64,000 nt of DNA from Bacteroidaceae bacterium (lineage in GTDB: Bacteria; Bacteroidota; Bacteroidia; Bacteroidales; Bacteroidaceae): NCBI GenBank assembly GCA_017451645.1, contig JAFTNZ010000018.1:1-64000 (forward strand), given 5' to 3'. The notes beneath the pieces were generated by a model that did no database searches, was not told where the DNA came from, and saw only the letters and a program-made list of their open reading frames with translations. Made by a program: the position numbers and the translations under genes. Shown here in pieces: positions 25,158 to 35,416 of the stretch (the first letter of the stretch is position 1; each line of letters opens with the position of its first letter).

Positions 25158-26825
25158 ATGTTACAAACTCTACACATACAGAATTATGCTCTGATTGACC
25201 GGCTCGACATTGATTTTGAATCGGGGTTTTCGGTCATTACAGGAGAAACCGGTGCCGGCAAATCCATCATCCTTGGCGCTATCGGCTTATTGCTCGGAAA
25301 ACGGGCTGACTCAAAAAGTATCAAGACAGGGGCTTCCAAATGCGTAATTGAGGCACACTTCAATCTGTCGGCATATCATCTGCAAGACTATTTCGAAGAA
25401 AAAGAACTGGAATATGATGGAGACGAATGCATCATGCGACGTGAATTGTCTGCATCAGGAAAAAGCCGGTCGTTCATCAACGATGTACCGGCCTCACTCA
25501 ATCAGATGAAAGAATTGGGAGAACAGCTGATTGATGTACACAGCCAACATCAGAACTTGCTGCTCGGTAAAGAAGACTTCCAACTGAATGTGGTGGACAT
25601 CATTGCCAACAATGCCAATGATGTCGGAGCATACAGGCAAACATTCGCCCAATGGAAAAACCTAACAAACCAACTGGACCTTCTCATGGAAGAGGCCGAT
25701 AAGAGCCGGGCTGACGAGGACTACTTGTCTTTTCAATTGGAACAGTTGGAGCAACTGAACCTGAAAGAAGGAGAGCAAAAGGATCTGGAAGCAGAAGCTG
25801 ACCGCCTGAGCCATGCCGAAGAGATTAAAAGCGGACTCTATGCTGCAGGCCAATACCTCTGCCACGATGAAGGGAGCGGCGTGCTTTGCAGCCTGAAAGA
25901 TGTGCTACGTCACCTGCGAGACATTGCCCGCGTATATCCTGAAGCAAATGAATGGCAAGAGCGTATCGAAAGTTGCCACATTGAACTGAAAGATATCTGT
26001 GATGAAGTGGAGTCGGCTTTGGACGAAGTGGAATTCAACCCTGCCCGCATGGAAGAAGTGAACGACCGACTGAACCAACTCTATACTTTGGAGCACAAAC
26101 ACCATCTACAGACGGACAAAGAATTGCTGACCTTAGCCGAAGACTTACGCACCCGATTGGATGCCATTACATCTTACGACGAGCGCATAACCGACCTGAA
26201 AAAAGAGATTCAAACCGTATATAACCAATTGTTGAAGCAAGCTGCCGCACTCACCGACATGCGCAAGAAGGCTGCCAAGCATATCGAACAACAATTGACC
26301 GAGCACCTGATTCCTTTGGGGATGCCAAACGTACAATTCCACATTGCATTCACCAACCGGAAGGAACCGGACAACCACGGTATGGACAGCGTCGTCTTCC
26401 TGTTTTCAGCCAACAAGAACAGCCAGCTACAAGACATCGCCCATGTGGCCTCAGGAGGTGAAATTGCCCGCGTAATGCTTTCGCTGAAAGCATTGATTGC
26501 TGGAGCCGTAAAATTGCCCACCATCATATTTGATGAGATTGACACCGGAGTTTCTGGCAAAATAGCCGAACGTATGGCTCTCATCATGCAAGAAATGGGA
26601 AATCGTGAACGACAAGTAATCAGCATCACTCACCTGCCACAAATTGCAGCACGAGGTAATGCACACTACCGTGTCTATAAGGAGGATACTGAAACGGGAA
26701 CCACTTCTCACCTTACCCGCCTCAACGATGAAGAACGCATAACCGAAATTGCCCACATGCTGAGTGGTGAAAATCTGACCGAAGCAGCAATGGAGAATGC
26801 ACGGGAATTATTGAAACGAGAATAA
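25158..26825 (+). CDS. recN: DNA repair protein RecN
   Basis: A 555-residue SMC-like ATPase: Walker A GETGAGKSIILGAIG (about residues 29-43), a long coiled-coil centre (about 150-360), the ABC signature VASGGEIARVMLSLKALI (about 429-446) and Walker B PTIIFDEIDTGVSGKIAERM (about 454-473). RecN gathers broken DNA ends in double-strand break repair. The start at ATG 25158 gives the canonical MLQTLHIQNYALID N terminus. Confidence 0.97.
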   Translation: MLQTLHIQNYALIDRLDIDFESGFSVITGETGAGKSIILGAIGLLLGKRADSKSIKTGASKCVIEAHFNLSAYHLQDYFEEKELEYDGDECIMRRELSASGKSRSFINDVPASLNQMKELGEQLIDVHSQHQNLLLGKEDFQLNVVDIIANNANDVGAYRQTFAQWKNLTNQLDLLMEEADKSRADEDYLSFQLEQLEQLNLKEGEQKDLEAEADRLSHAEEIKSGLYAAGQYLCHDEGSGVLCSLKDVLRHLRDIARVYPEANEWQERIESCHIELKDICDEVESALDEVEFNPARMEEVNDRLNQLYTLEHKHHLQTDKELLTLAEDLRTRLDAITSYDERITDLKKEIQTVYNQLLKQAAALTDMRKKAAKHIEQQLTEHLIPLGMPNVQFHIAFTNRKEPDNHGMDSVVFLFSANKNSQLQDIAHVASGGEIARVMLSLKALIAGAVKLPTIIFDEIDTGVSGKIAERMALIMQEMGNRERQVISITHLPQIAARGNAHYRVYKEDTETGTTSHLTRLNDEERITEIAHMLSGENLTEAAMENARELLKRE

Positions 26826-26831
26826 AAGGAC

Positions 26832-26851
26832 ATATATATAATAAGGTATAA
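26832..26851 (+). promoter_or_regulatory. AT-rich leader motif before rlmB
   Basis: A TATATATAATAAGGTATA sequence lies 12-30 nt upstream of the rlmB start. Near-copies occur before aroC (63573-63592) and, on the minus strand, before the TPM-domain gene (around 30973-30994). Role unknown; perhaps a translation-initiation or promoter element. Confidence 0.4.
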
Positions 26852-26863
26852 TACAGACAACTC

Positions 26864-27613
26864 ATGAATAACGACCAGACTGAAATGATATTTGGCATTC
26901 GTGCCGTAATAGAAGCCATCGAAGCAGGAAAAGAAATAGACAAGATATTGGTGAAGCGCGACATACAAAGTGACCTGTCGCGCGAACTCTTTGCGGCCTT
27001 GAAAGGTAAAATCATCCCCGTACAGCGTGTACCAGTGGAGCGGCTCAACCGCATTACCCGAAAAAACCATCAGGGAGTAGTGGCTTACATATCCAGCATC
27101 ACTTACCAACATACCGAAGACTTGGTACCCACACTCTTCGAAGAGGGGAAAAGCCCTGTTTTTCTGATGTTGGACGGTGTGACAGATGTACGCAATTTCG
27201 GAGCCATAGCACGTACTTGTGAATGTGCCGGTGTAGATGCCATCATCATTCCAACAAACAACAGTGCAAAAGTGAATGCTGATGCCATCAAGACCTCTGC
27301 CGGCGCATTACACACTTTGCCTGTATGCCGGGAGAAGAGCCTCACTGCCACTATCCACTATCTGAAGCAATGCGGATTCAGAGTTGTAGCAGCTACAGAA
27401 AAGGGAGACTACAACTATACCCGAGGGCAATACACTGACCCCGTCTGCATCATCATGGGAGCAGAAGACAAAGGGGTAAGCTACGAACATTTGGCTTTGT
27501 GCGATGAATGGATAAAGATACCAATGAAAGGACATATCGAATCACTCAACGTCAGCGTTGCAGCAGGAATACTCATTTATGAAGTGTTCAGACAAAGGGG
27601 ATTTGAAGAATAA
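26864..27613 (+). CDS. rlmB: 23S rRNA (guanosine-2'-O-)-methyltransferase
   Basis: A 249-residue SpoU/TrmH enzyme. Residues 7-80 form the RNA-binding substrate domain (IFGIRAVIEAIEAGKEIDKILV, NHQGVVAYIS); the knotted methyltransferase domain has FLMLDGVTDVRNFGAIARTCEC (motif 1, around 103-124), VCIIMGAEDKGVSYEHL (motif 2) and IPMKGHIESLNVSVAAGILIYE (motif 3). RlmB methylates G2251 of 23S rRNA; other TrmH members are similar, so the exact site is inferred. Confidence 0.93.
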   Translation: MNNDQTEMIFGIRAVIEAIEAGKEIDKILVKRDIQSDLSRELFAALKGKIIPVQRVPVERLNRITRKNHQGVVAYISSITYQHTEDLVPTLFEEGKSPVFLMLDGVTDVRNFGAIARTCECAGVDAIIIPTNNSAKVNADAIKTSAGALHTLPVCREKSLTATIHYLKQCGFRVVAATEKGDYNYTRGQYTDPVCIIMGAEDKGVSYEHLALCDEWIKIPMKGHIESLNVSVAAGILIYEVFRQRGFEE

Positions 27614-27625
27614 CCTATACAGACA

Positions 27626-29344
27626 ATGACTATGCAAAGAATAACTACTGCATTACTCCTCTGTTTGCTATGTGTAGCAACACAAGCACAAGAAATGCCC
27701 AAATGGACTAAAAAAGCGCGTAATGCCATTTTTTCCATTATCACATACGACAACCAGGATAATATACAAAGCACCGGAAATGGTTTTTTCATCAGCGAAA
27801 CTGGAGAAGCTGTCTCTGACTACACACTATTCAAAGGGGCTGAACGAGCCATCGTAATCACAACCACGGGCAAACAATTCCCCGTACAAAAGATTCTTGG
27901 GGCGGATGATATGTATGACATCATCAAGTTTCAAGTTGACACGCAAAAAGAGAAACTCACCATATTACCTCTTGCCACTTCCCCTGCCCTTGCCGGAGAA
28001 TCGGTATGGCTGCTGCCATATTCCACTCAAAAGGAAATGAAATGCCAGACTGGAAAAATAGAAGAAATTGTCCGGACAGACAAAAACTACAATTATTATA
28101 CCTTACGGCTTCCCATCACAGAAAAGACAGTCAGTTGTCCGATTACTAATCAAGCTGGTGAAGTGATAGCCTTGGCACAAACCTCAACTTCCGGAGACGA
28201 GAAAGTGAGTTATGCCATTGATGTACACATGGCTGCTTCGCTCAACATCGGAGCACTGACAGCCAACAGTTCTGCATTGCGTTCCATCGGTATAAGGAAA
28301 GCACTGCCCTCTACCGAAAAAGAAGCCTTAGTATTCTTATACATGAAAGCCGGACGAGAAAAACCTGAGGTATATTTGGATTTACTCAACGAATTCATCA
28401 ACACCTATCCCACAACAGCTGAAGGATACCGCCGGCGAGCCGAACATTATGTACAAACATTTAAAGACAGTGTACATTATGAATTGGCCGAACAAGACAT
28501 CGAAAAAGCGCTGAACCTGACGGAGAAGAAAGATGACATCCACTTTGCCTTCTCCCGTATGATGTTCCAAAACTGTGTGTCAGCACAACCGGTCAGATAT
28601 AAAGACTGGGGACTGGAACGCTCTCTTGCTGAATGCCGTCAGGCTATCTCCATAGACAGCATTCCTCTGTACCTGCAGACCGAAGGTGACTTATTGTTTG
28701 CTCTCCGCAACTATCATGAGGCTCATCGCGCATATATGGCCGTGAACTCTTCAAACTTGGCCACTGCATCCACATGGTATGCAGCAGCACAAAGCCTACG
28801 TCTGACAAACGACACGACACAAACCGTAGCAGACAGTGTACTTGCACTCATCAACCATGCCATAGCATGTTATGCCCGCCCATACCCTCAGGAAACAGCC
28901 CCTTATATTTGGGAACGTGCCAAGGTGCTGGCAGATATGGGACGCCCACGAGAAGCCGTAGCTGACTATAATGAATATTACACACTGATGAATGGTAATG
29001 TCAACGATTTGTTTTACTATCAACGTGAACAAGCAGCCATTGCAGGACGTATGAACCAACTTGCCCTCGACGATATAGCCCGTGCTATAGAACTCAATCC
29101 TCAAAATGCTGATTATCTGGCAGAGCAAGCCTCACTCTATGTCCGGTTCAACCAACCGGACAATGCCATCAGTTCTTGTCAGAAAGCGCTAACCTTATAT
29201 CCGGACTACTCTGACTGCTACCGCATCCTGGGAATCTGCTATGCATTGAAAGGTGAAAAAAAACTGGCTCATGACAACTTGGCAAAAGCACAAGATTTGG
29301 GCGACCCTTACGCAGAGTCCCTTATCGAGAAATACTGCAAATAA
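27626..29344 (+). CDS. Exported trypsin-like pseudo-protease with TPR repeats
   Basis: A 572-residue protein with a signal peptide (about residues 4-22, ending TQAQE). Residues 30-215 have the trypsin/HtrA layout: GNGFFISETGEAVSDYTLF, DDMYDIIKFQV and SCPITNQAGEVIALA. In active HtrA proteins the first block has Asn-His and the last Gly-Asn-Ser-Gly-Gly; here the His and the GNSGG core are missing, so it is probably inactive. Residues 230-572 are tetratricopeptide repeats (for example LALDDIARAIELNPQNADYLAEQA). A periplasmic scaffold role is likely. It follows rlmB after 12 nt. Confidence 0.8.
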   Translation: MTMQRITTALLLCLLCVATQAQEMPKWTKKARNAIFSIITYDNQDNIQSTGNGFFISETGEAVSDYTLFKGAERAIVITTTGKQFPVQKILGADDMYDIIKFQVDTQKEKLTILPLATSPALAGESVWLLPYSTQKEMKCQTGKIEEIVRTDKNYNYYTLRLPITEKTVSCPITNQAGEVIALAQTSTSGDEKVSYAIDVHMAASLNIGALTANSSALRSIGIRKALPSTEKEALVFLYMKAGREKPEVYLDLLNEFINTYPTTAEGYRRRAEHYVQTFKDSVHYELAEQDIEKALNLTEKKDDIHFAFSRMMFQNCVSAQPVRYKDWGLERSLAECRQAISIDSIPLYLQTEGDLLFALRNYHEAHRAYMAVNSSNLATASTWYAAAQSLRLTNDTTQTVADSVLALINHAIACYARPYPQETAPYIWERAKVLADMGRPREAVADYNEYYTLMNGNVNDLFYYQREQAAIAGRMNQLALDDIARAIELNPQNADYLAEQASLYVRFNQPDNAISSCQKALTLYPDYSDCYRILGICYALKGEKKLAHDNLAKAQDLGDPYAESLIEKYCK

Positions 29345-29362
29345 TAAAAAAAGAGGGTCTTG

Positions 29363-29416
29363 AAATGAAGTGAACCCCAGAAGTTTTTGGTCTGACTCCT
29401 GGGGTTCACTTCATTT
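29363..29416. terminator. Bidirectional terminator between convergent genes
   Basis: An 18-bp stem, AAATGAAGTGAACCCCAG against its complement, one mismatch at most, with a 17-nt loop; A-rich sequence on the left and CCCTTTTT on the right give U-tracts for both directions. It serves the TPR protein gene (+) and lemA-like gene (-). Confidence 0.9.
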
Positions 29417-29429
29417 AGGCACACCCTTT

Positions 29430-30008
29430 TTAAAACTCTACCGTCGGAGCCTTTTCACTTCCTGCTTCGGCCTCAAAATAAGCCCGCTTGTCAAAGCCGA
29501 AAAGACCAGCAATTATATTTTGTGGAAACTTGCGGATGTAGGTATTATAATCACCTACCACTTCATTAAAATTGCGTCGTTCCACACTGATACGGTTTTC
29601 TGTACCCTCAAGTTGTGCTTGCAACTCTTTAAAATTCTCATTGGCCTTCAAATCAGGATAAGCCTCAGTTATTGCAAGAAGTTTGCCGAGCGCACTGGTC
29701 ACTTGCCCTTGTGCCTCCTGATACTCCTTCAGCTTTTCTGGAGTCAAATCTTCAGCGTTAACCGTTATTTGGGTTGCCTTCGAACGGGCTTCCAACACTG
29801 CGCTCAGGGTTGTCTGCTCATGCTGAGCATATCCCTTGACGGTGTTCACCAAATTGGGAATAAGGTCAGAACGGCGCTGATATTGGTTCTCAACGTTACT
29901 CCAGGCTTTATTCACAGCCTCCTCTTTCTCTGTCATTGTGTTGTAGCCACAACTGTTAAGTCCCACCAAGGCTATCAAAGCCACAAGCAATTTACTGATT
30001 TTCTTCAT
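29430..30008 (-). CDS. LemA family protein
   Basis: A 192-residue protein with an N-terminal lipoprotein-like signal (LLVALIALVGLNSCGYNTM, Cys about 20) and the LemA core: VNKAWSNVENQYQRRSDLIPNLVNTVKGYA and later NENFKELQAQLEGTENRISVERR...YN..IRKFPQNIIAGLFGF. The family is membrane-anchored with a helical bundle outside; its function is unclear, though it is constantly found next to TPM-domain proteins, as here (42 nt apart). Confidence 0.92.
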   Translation of the reverse strand: MKKISKLLVALIALVGLNSCGYNTMTEKEEAVNKAWSNVENQYQRRSDLIPNLVNTVKGYAQHEQTTLSAVLEARSKATQITVNAEDLTPEKLKEYQEAQGQVTSALGKLLAITEAYPDLKANENFKELQAQLEGTENRISVERRNFNEVVGDYNTYIRKFPQNIIAGLFGFDKRAYFEAEAGSEKAPTVEF

Positions 30009-30049
30009 TTCTTATATTTTTAAATTACACATTTTCCTTTTTTACTTTA

Positions 30050-30970
30050 TCAGAATCGTCCTCCTGCACCTCCGCCACCAAAGCTACCTCCACCAAACGA
30101 ACCTCCACTGAATCCGCCTCCATGAAAACTGCCTCCATGTCCGCCTCCGAAAACAAATGGACCTCCCAATGTTCCGCCACCAAAGCCGGTATAGTTATCA
30201 TCCTCTTCCTGTTCCTGCCTCACAACTGTATGTCCGCAATACTTGCAGGTGTAAATCACTTCATTTGTCTTTATGCCGTTCTTTCGGGATATCAATCTCG
30301 AATTACTACGTTGCAATCCACTCTTCTTACAATAAGGACATTTTGTTTGTCGCAACACAACAAAGAAACAAAAAAGCAAAAAAGCAAATACCAATAAGGC
30401 AAATCCACCAACCATAATAAGTAATCCTTCCAAATTTTCCTCAGCAGCATCCGAACTTTTCCATTCATCGTAATCTGTCAGATAAGTGTTTACCGATTTT
30501 ATGCCGGCCAACATTCCCTCATCCCATTTCCCTTGACGCAGCAATGGAAACATATCTCGTTCTTGTATCCGCTTGCAGATGGCATCAGGCAGATTTCCTT
30601 CAATACCATAACCGGTAACAAACTGCACGCATCGTTCGCCACGCACCAACAGAATGACAAGCCCATTGTCTGCCTCCTTCTTCCCGACACCGTTCTGCTT
30701 ACCTAATTGATAGGCAAATTCGAAACAATCACCATCCTCTATTTCTTCTACAGCCACCACCAATGTTTCAATACCCGTTCTCGCTTCCAACTGACGGAGC
30801 ACTTCATCCATAGCCTCCACCGACTGTGCGGAAAGAATACCATCAGGGTTACTTACATAGCGCGTTTCGTCCTGCAAGTGCACCATCGGAACATCTTCCA
30901 CTTTATAGCGTTTGGACCATGCCGGACAAACCAGCACCAGCAATAAGACAATAAAAAGCCACTTTTTCAT
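30050..30970 (-). CDS. TPM-domain (YgcG-like) membrane protein
   Basis: About 306 residues: signal peptide (MKKWLFIVLLLVLVCPAWS), TPM domain (about residues 30-165; YVSNPDGILSAQSVEAMDEVL, IETLVVAVEEIEDGDCFEFAYQL, GNLPDAICKRIQERDMFPLLRQG), one membrane segment (about 190-215), a zinc-ribbon-like CPYCKKS...CKYCGH pair (about 220-255) and a Gly/Phe/Ser-rich tail ending GGGGAGGRF. The start at 30970 is chosen because it gives the signal peptide; the longer frame to 31084 would overlap the upstream gene. Operon with lemA. Confidence 0.88.
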   Translation of the reverse strand: MKKWLFIVLLLVLVCPAWSKRYKVEDVPMVHLQDETRYVSNPDGILSAQSVEAMDEVLRQLEARTGIETLVVAVEEIEDGDCFEFAYQLGKQNGVGKKEADNGLVILLVRGERCVQFVTGYGIEGNLPDAICKRIQERDMFPLLRQGKWDEGMLAGIKSVNTYLTDYDEWKSSDAAEENLEGLLIMVGGFALLVFAFLLFCFFVVLRQTKCPYCKKSGLQRSNSRLISRKNGIKTNEVIYTCKYCGHTVVRQEQEEDDNYTGFGGGTLGGPFVFGGGHGGSFHGGGFSGGSFGGGSFGGGGAGGRF

Positions 30971-31017
30971 CACACTATACTCCTTATTATTATATAATGT
31001 CGTTCTTCGCCATCGTT

Positions 31018-32340
31018 CTATACATCCTTCAATAAGGAAGCCTCGCAGTAGCCGCACTCCTTTACTTTGGTCAGAAGTTGCCATTCTTTGCTGAATAATC
31101 CGATATGATCGACTTTGAAGTTTTCAGTACCATCCGTGTCTATACGCTCTAACAGTTTACCTACGGTCAAACGATTTATATCTTCCGCTGGCAAGTAGAT
31201 GGGTGAATCGCTCTTTTCATCCTCCATCACAGGATATATCAAACCAAGATCCTGCAACTCATAGAGCATTTCCTTTACCAGCCGCAAAGGAATCCGGTGC
31301 TGACGTGCCATTTCTTCTGCGGTATAAGGATGTTCTCCTCGTGCAAAACATTTGCAAATTGCTGACATCAACAAAATACAAAGAAAATCGTGATAACGCC
31401 GACTGATATTACGGGCATCTTTTTCGAAATTATAATTTTCCACATTCTGGCTCACATAAGTCAATTCGGCACCAAAAAGACAAATGCACCACGAAATCTG
31501 TGTCCATAAAAGAAACATAGGAATGGCAGCAAAACTACCATAAATGGCGTTGTAACCTGAAACCCACAATTGACTGTTGATATAGAAATACTGAAATCCT
31601 TGAAAAGCCACACCTGCCACAACTCCGGGCAGAAGTGCATTAATCAAACGCACCTTGGTATTGGGCATAAAAATGTAAAGAGCTACAAAAATGATGGATG
31701 TGAACACAAATGGAATCATCCGTACAAGCCATTTCAAGACTGGAGCCATCAACTCATAGCCAGCCAAATCCTTCACCATGGTAGCCATAAACACAGAAAG
31801 TCCACCGGAAACTACAATCAGAACAGGAAGCAACAGGAAAATGGAAAAATAGTCTGTGATTTTACGAAAAAGGCTGCGTGGCTTCTTTACTTGCCAAATC
31901 TGATTGAATGTACGTTCTATATTGCTTGTCAGGGTAAGCACTGTCCATAACAACATCACCAATCCCACTCCAATGAATATTCCACTTTTGGCATGTTCCA
32001 GATAAGAATCTATCAGCTGAAGTAAAGTTTCAACGGCCAGACTCTGCCCTTCAAACCCCTGACGGAACTGTTGCTCCATCAATGAAGAAAAGCCAAATCC
32101 ACGAGCTATGGCAAACAGAATAGCCATGATGGGCACTATCGACAACAATGTACTGTACGTCAATGCTGCAGCCCGATTGACCAACCGGTCGCGTGATACA
32201 CGCTGCACCGACAATACCATCACCTTCAACAATGTGTACCAACGGCGTTTCAACGGATTCCGCAATTCATCATCCGTCACTCGCCAAATTCCTTCATCAA
32301 GGAAATGGCGCACATCCTTTATCGTCATTATAAGTTTCAT
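31018..32340 (-). CDS. YihY/BrkB family inner-membrane protein
   Basis: A 440-residue protein. Residues 40-310 carry six membrane segments with the family pattern (RDRLVNRAAALTYSTLLSIVPI, FIGVGLVMLLWTVLTLTSNIERTFNQIW-like region, LLPGVVAGVAFQGFQYFYI, YGSFAAIPMFLLWTQISW). The C-terminal 120 residues form a soluble region with a winged-helix look (TAEEMARQHRIPLRLVKEMLYELQDLGLI). The former label ribonuclease BN is not supported for this family; transport is presumed. Upstream of the TPM and LemA genes on the same strand. Confidence 0.88.
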   Translation of the reverse strand: MKLIMTIKDVRHFLDEGIWRVTDDELRNPLKRRWYTLLKVMVLSVQRVSRDRLVNRAAALTYSTLLSIVPIMAILFAIARGFGFSSLMEQQFRQGFEGQSLAVETLLQLIDSYLEHAKSGIFIGVGLVMLLWTVLTLTSNIERTFNQIWQVKKPRSLFRKITDYFSIFLLLPVLIVVSGGLSVFMATMVKDLAGYELMAPVLKWLVRMIPFVFTSIIFVALYIFMPNTKVRLINALLPGVVAGVAFQGFQYFYINSQLWVSGYNAIYGSFAAIPMFLLWTQISWCICLFGAELTYVSQNVENYNFEKDARNISRRYHDFLCILLMSAICKCFARGEHPYTAEEMARQHRIPLRLVKEMLYELQDLGLIYPVMEDEKSDSPIYLPAEDINRLTVGKLLERIDTDGTENFKVDHIGLFSKEWQLLTKVKECGYCEASLLKDV

Positions 32341-32377
32341 CTCTTACGTATAAGGGAGGTTCTATAAAAATGAAAAC

Positions 32378-32766
32378 AGCCGGACTATAAGCCGGGTTCT
32401 GTCCCTCTCACATATAGAAAGAGGTGTCTGTCATTTATCTACGTCATTTGTCACCAAATGACTTTAGCGGTCCACCCTCCGGCATGGGGCGGGCAACCCT
32501 CATTACGCCGGTTTACATGACCTTACAGTTCCCAAGGCACACAGCCTGTGTGTCACCACACAGCTGGTGAGCTCTTACCTCACCTTCTCACCCTTACCGT
32601 ACATTTTCTGCATCAGCCTCAACTGATACAGAGCTGCCCGGCGGTTATTTTCTTCTGCACTACTCCACCCTCACGGATAGCTTTCTGTTAGGAAGTGGGA
32701 TGCCCTATACTGCCCGGACTTTCCTCTCAACCTTATGGCTCAGCGACAGACCGTCCGACTGCTTTC
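32378..32766 (-). ncRNA. rnpB: RNase P RNA
   Basis: Read on the minus strand, the region contains the universal RNase P blocks: GAGAGGAAAGTCCGGGC near the 5' end (complement of about 32713-32731) and AGAACCCGGCTTATAGTCCGGC at the 3' end (around 32380-32401), with class A-like spacing of nearly 390 nt. It is the catalytic RNA that matures tRNA 5' ends. Ends are approximate; the 5' end was set from the -7 box at 32773-32780. Confidence 0.95.
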
Positions 32767-32772
32767 AGCCTG

Positions 32773-32780
32773 CAAAGATA
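32773..32780 (-). promoter_or_regulatory. -7 box of rnpB
   Basis: TATCTTTG on the minus strand, placed for a transcript start near 32766. No good -33 TTTG is seen at the expected distance. Confidence 0.55.
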
Positions 32781-33103
32781 GGAATATTTTATAGAAAAGC
32801 CGGACATTCAGACAAAAATGTGTAAGTCCGTAGCTGCAAGAGAGAGAGAAAAGCCTTTATATATGTTACGGACAAACAACAACCACACGCCTTGATGAAG
32901 GACATGAAAGCGGGAAAAGCCCAATGAAAACTGTCAGTCTGATGCAAGACAGCAAAAGAACTTTCCTTTTTTAGCTTTGTTATAAAGAAAAAATGGAATG
33001 TTTTTCTTTTTTCTGAAAATTATATGTAATTTTGCGCAAATTTTCAAGAATCAGACGAGATTTGATTACAATTTGACAATAAAATAGAGTAAAAAGATAT
33101 ATT
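32781..33103 (+). promoter_or_regulatory. Upstream region of maeB
   Basis: About 320 nt without a gene. Two TAnnTTTG boxes point toward maeB: TAGCTTTG at 32972-32979 and TAATTTTG at 33027-33034; neither has a perfect -33 box, although T-rich sequence lies upstream. The leader ends in an AGAGTAAAAAGAT stretch that is also found just before gdhA. Confidence 0.45.
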
Positions 33104-35401
33104 ATGGTAAAGATAACAAAAGAAGCAGCTTTGCTCTACCACTCGCAGGGCAAACCGGGTAAGATAGAAGTTGTACCCACCAAACCCTATAGCACACAGA
33201 CAGACCTTTCACTGGCCTATTCTCCGGGAGTGGCAGAACCTTGTCTGGAAATTGAAAAGAATCCTCAGGATGCTTACAAATATACTGCTAAAGGAAATCT
33301 TGTAGCCGTCATCTCCAATGGCACAGCAGTACTTGGATTGGGGGATATTGGTGCCATGGCCGGAAAACCCGTCATGGAAGGCAAAGGACTGCTGTTTAAA
33401 ATATACGGTGGCATCGATGTGTTTGACATTGAGGTAAACGAGAAAAATGTAGATAAGTTCGTAGAGGCAGTAAAAGCCATTGCCCCCACTTTCGGAGGTA
33501 TCAACCTGGAAGACATCAAAGCTCCTGAATGTTTCGAAATTGAACGTCGTCTGAAAGAGGAATTGGACATACCGGTCATGCATGACGACCAGCATGGCAC
33601 AGCCATCATCTCCAGTGCAGGACTGCTGAACGCATTGGAAGTGGCCGGCAAGAAGATTGAAGACGTGCGCATCGTAGTGAACGGAGCAGGAGCTGCAGCT
33701 ATTTCGTGTACAAAACTTTATGAAGCATTAGGTGCATCACATAAGAACATTGTGATGTTAGATTCAAAAGGTGTTATCCGGAGCGACCGCGAAGGTCTTG
33801 ATCGTCCGGGAAATGAAATGAAGCGCTATTTTGCCACCGAACGCCGCGACATCACCACATTGGAAGAGGCAGTACGTGGTGCAGACGTATTCTTGGGCTT
33901 GTCGAAAGGCAATGTACTTACCCAAGACATGGTTCGTTCAATGAACACCCACCCCATTGTGTTTGCTCTGGCAAATCCCGTGCCCGAAATATCTTACGAA
34001 GATGCTATGGCCGCCCGCCCCGATGTTTTGATGTCCACAGGCCGCAGCGACTACCCCAACCAGATAAACAACGTTATCGGATTCCCATACATATTCCGTG
34101 GAGCACTTGATGTGGCAGCCACAGCCATCAACGAAGAGATGAAGTTAGGAGCCGTACGTGCCATTGCCGCATTGGCCAAACAGCCCGTGCCCGATGTGGT
34201 CAATGAAGTGTACCACGTGAACAACTTCACCTTCGGTCCCGACTATTTTATCCCCAAGCCTGTTGACCCCCGCCTCATCACCGAAGTATCCATGGCTGTG
34301 GCCAAAGCTGCCATGGAGAGCGGAGTGGCACGCAAACCCATTGAAGATTGGGATGCTTATCGCCAACACTTGAAGGAGTTGATGGGACAGGAAAGTCAGT
34401 TGACACGTCAGCTTCGTGAGACAGCCCGCCGCAATCCTCAGCGCGTAGTCTTTGCCGAAGGTATTCACCCCAATATGCTGAAAGCTGCAGTCGAAGCTAA
34501 AGCAGAAGGTATTTGCCACCCGATTGTGTTGGGCAACGATGAAGCCATCACCAAATTGGCCAAGGAACTTGAATTGAGTCTGGAAGGTATCGAAATCGTA
34601 AACTTACGCCACCCCGATGAAGCACCACGTCGCGAACGCTATGCCCGCATTCTCTGCGAAAAACGTGCCCGCGAAGGAGCCAACTTCCAAGAAGCTAACG
34701 ACAAGATGTTCGAGCGTAATTACTTTGGTATGATGATGGTAGAAACAGGAGAGGCTGATGCATTCATTACCGGCCTTTATACCAAGTACAGTAATACCAT
34801 CAAAGTAGCCAAGGAGGTCATCGGCATCCAACCGGGGTACAAACACTTTGGTACGATGCATATCCTGAACAGCAAGAAAGGTACTTACTTCTTGGCAGAT
34901 ACACTCATCAACCGTCATCCTGGCACCGACACCCTCATTGATGTGGCCCGATTGGCAGACAAGACAGTACGTTTCTTCAACCATACCCCAATAATGGCCA
35001 TGTTGAGTTACAGCAATTTTGGTTCCGACCCCGAAGGCAGTCCGGCCAAAGTGCACGAGGCTGTTAATTATATGCAATGCGAGTATCCCGAATTGGCCAT
35101 TGATGGTGAGATGCAGGTAAACTTTGCCATGAATACCAAGTTGCGCGATGAGAAATATCCCTTCACCCGTCTGAAAGGCAAGGAAGTGAACACCCTCATA
35201 TTCCCGAACCTCAGTTCGGCCAACTCTGCATACCAACTCATTCAAGCCATGAGCAGCGACACAGAAATAATCGGCCCCATCCAGATGGGACTGAACAAGC
35301 CTATTCACTTCACAGATATCGAAAGTTCGGTAAGAGACATCGTAAACACCACTGCTGTAGCGGTTATCGACGCTCTTGTAGCCAAAAAGATGAAAGAATA
35401 A
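33104..35401 (+). CDS. maeB: NADP-dependent malic enzyme with phosphotransacetylase-like domain
   Basis: A 765-residue fusion. Residues 1-420 are malic enzyme: [35 protein letters not shown], the catalytic [14 protein letters not shown] and [11 protein letters not shown], then the NAD(P)-binding [11 protein letters not shown]. Residues 430-765 resemble phosphate acetyltransferase ([37 protein letters not shown]), a regulatory domain in enzymes of this MaeB type. It converts malate to pyruvate, CO2 and NADPH. Length and order are normal for the family. Confidence 0.95.
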   Translation: MVKITKEAALLYHSQGKPGKIEVVPTKPYSTQTDLSLAYSPGVAEPCLEIEKNPQDAYKYTAKGNLVAVISNGTAVLGLGDIGAMAGKPVMEGKGLLFKIYGGIDVFDIEVNEKNVDKFVEAVKAIAPTFGGINLEDIKAPECFEIERRLKEELDIPVMHDDQHGTAIISSAGLLNALEVAGKKIEDVRIVVNGAGAAAISCTKLYEALGASHKNIVMLDSKGVIRSDREGLDRPGNEMKRYFATERRDITTLEEAVRGADVFLGLSKGNVLTQDMVRSMNTHPIVFALANPVPEISYEDAMAARPDVLMSTGRSDYPNQINNVIGFPYIFRGALDVAATAINEEMKLGAVRAIAALAKQPVPDVVNEVYHVNNFTFGPDYFIPKPVDPRLITEVSMAVAKAAMESGVARKPIEDWDAYRQHLKELMGQESQLTRQLRETARRNPQRVVFAEGIHPNMLKAAVEAKAEGICHPIVLGNDEAITKLAKELELSLEGIEIVNLRHPDEAPRRERYARILCEKRAREGANFQEANDKMFERNYFGMMMVETGEADAFITGLYTKYSNTIKVAKEVIGIQPGYKHFGTMHILNSKKGTYFLADTLINRHPGTDTLIDVARLADKTVRFFNHTPIMAMLSYSNFGSDPEGSPAKVHEAVNYMQCEYPELAIDGEMQVNFAMNTKLRDEKYPFTRLKGKEVNTLIFPNLSSANSAYQLIQAMSSDTEIIGPIQMGLNKPIHFTDIESSVRDIVNTTAVAVIDALVAKKMKE

Positions 35402-35416
35402 GCATATTCTCAAACA

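Noticed and set aside
29370-30023. Plus-strand frame opposite the LemA gene
   Set aside because: LemA signatures are on the minus strand, and the plus frame starts in the terminator hairpin.
30050-30180. Repetitive CCTCCACC-type DNA
   Set aside because: Reverse strand of the Gly/Ser/Phe-rich tail of the TPM protein; coding explanation is sufficient.
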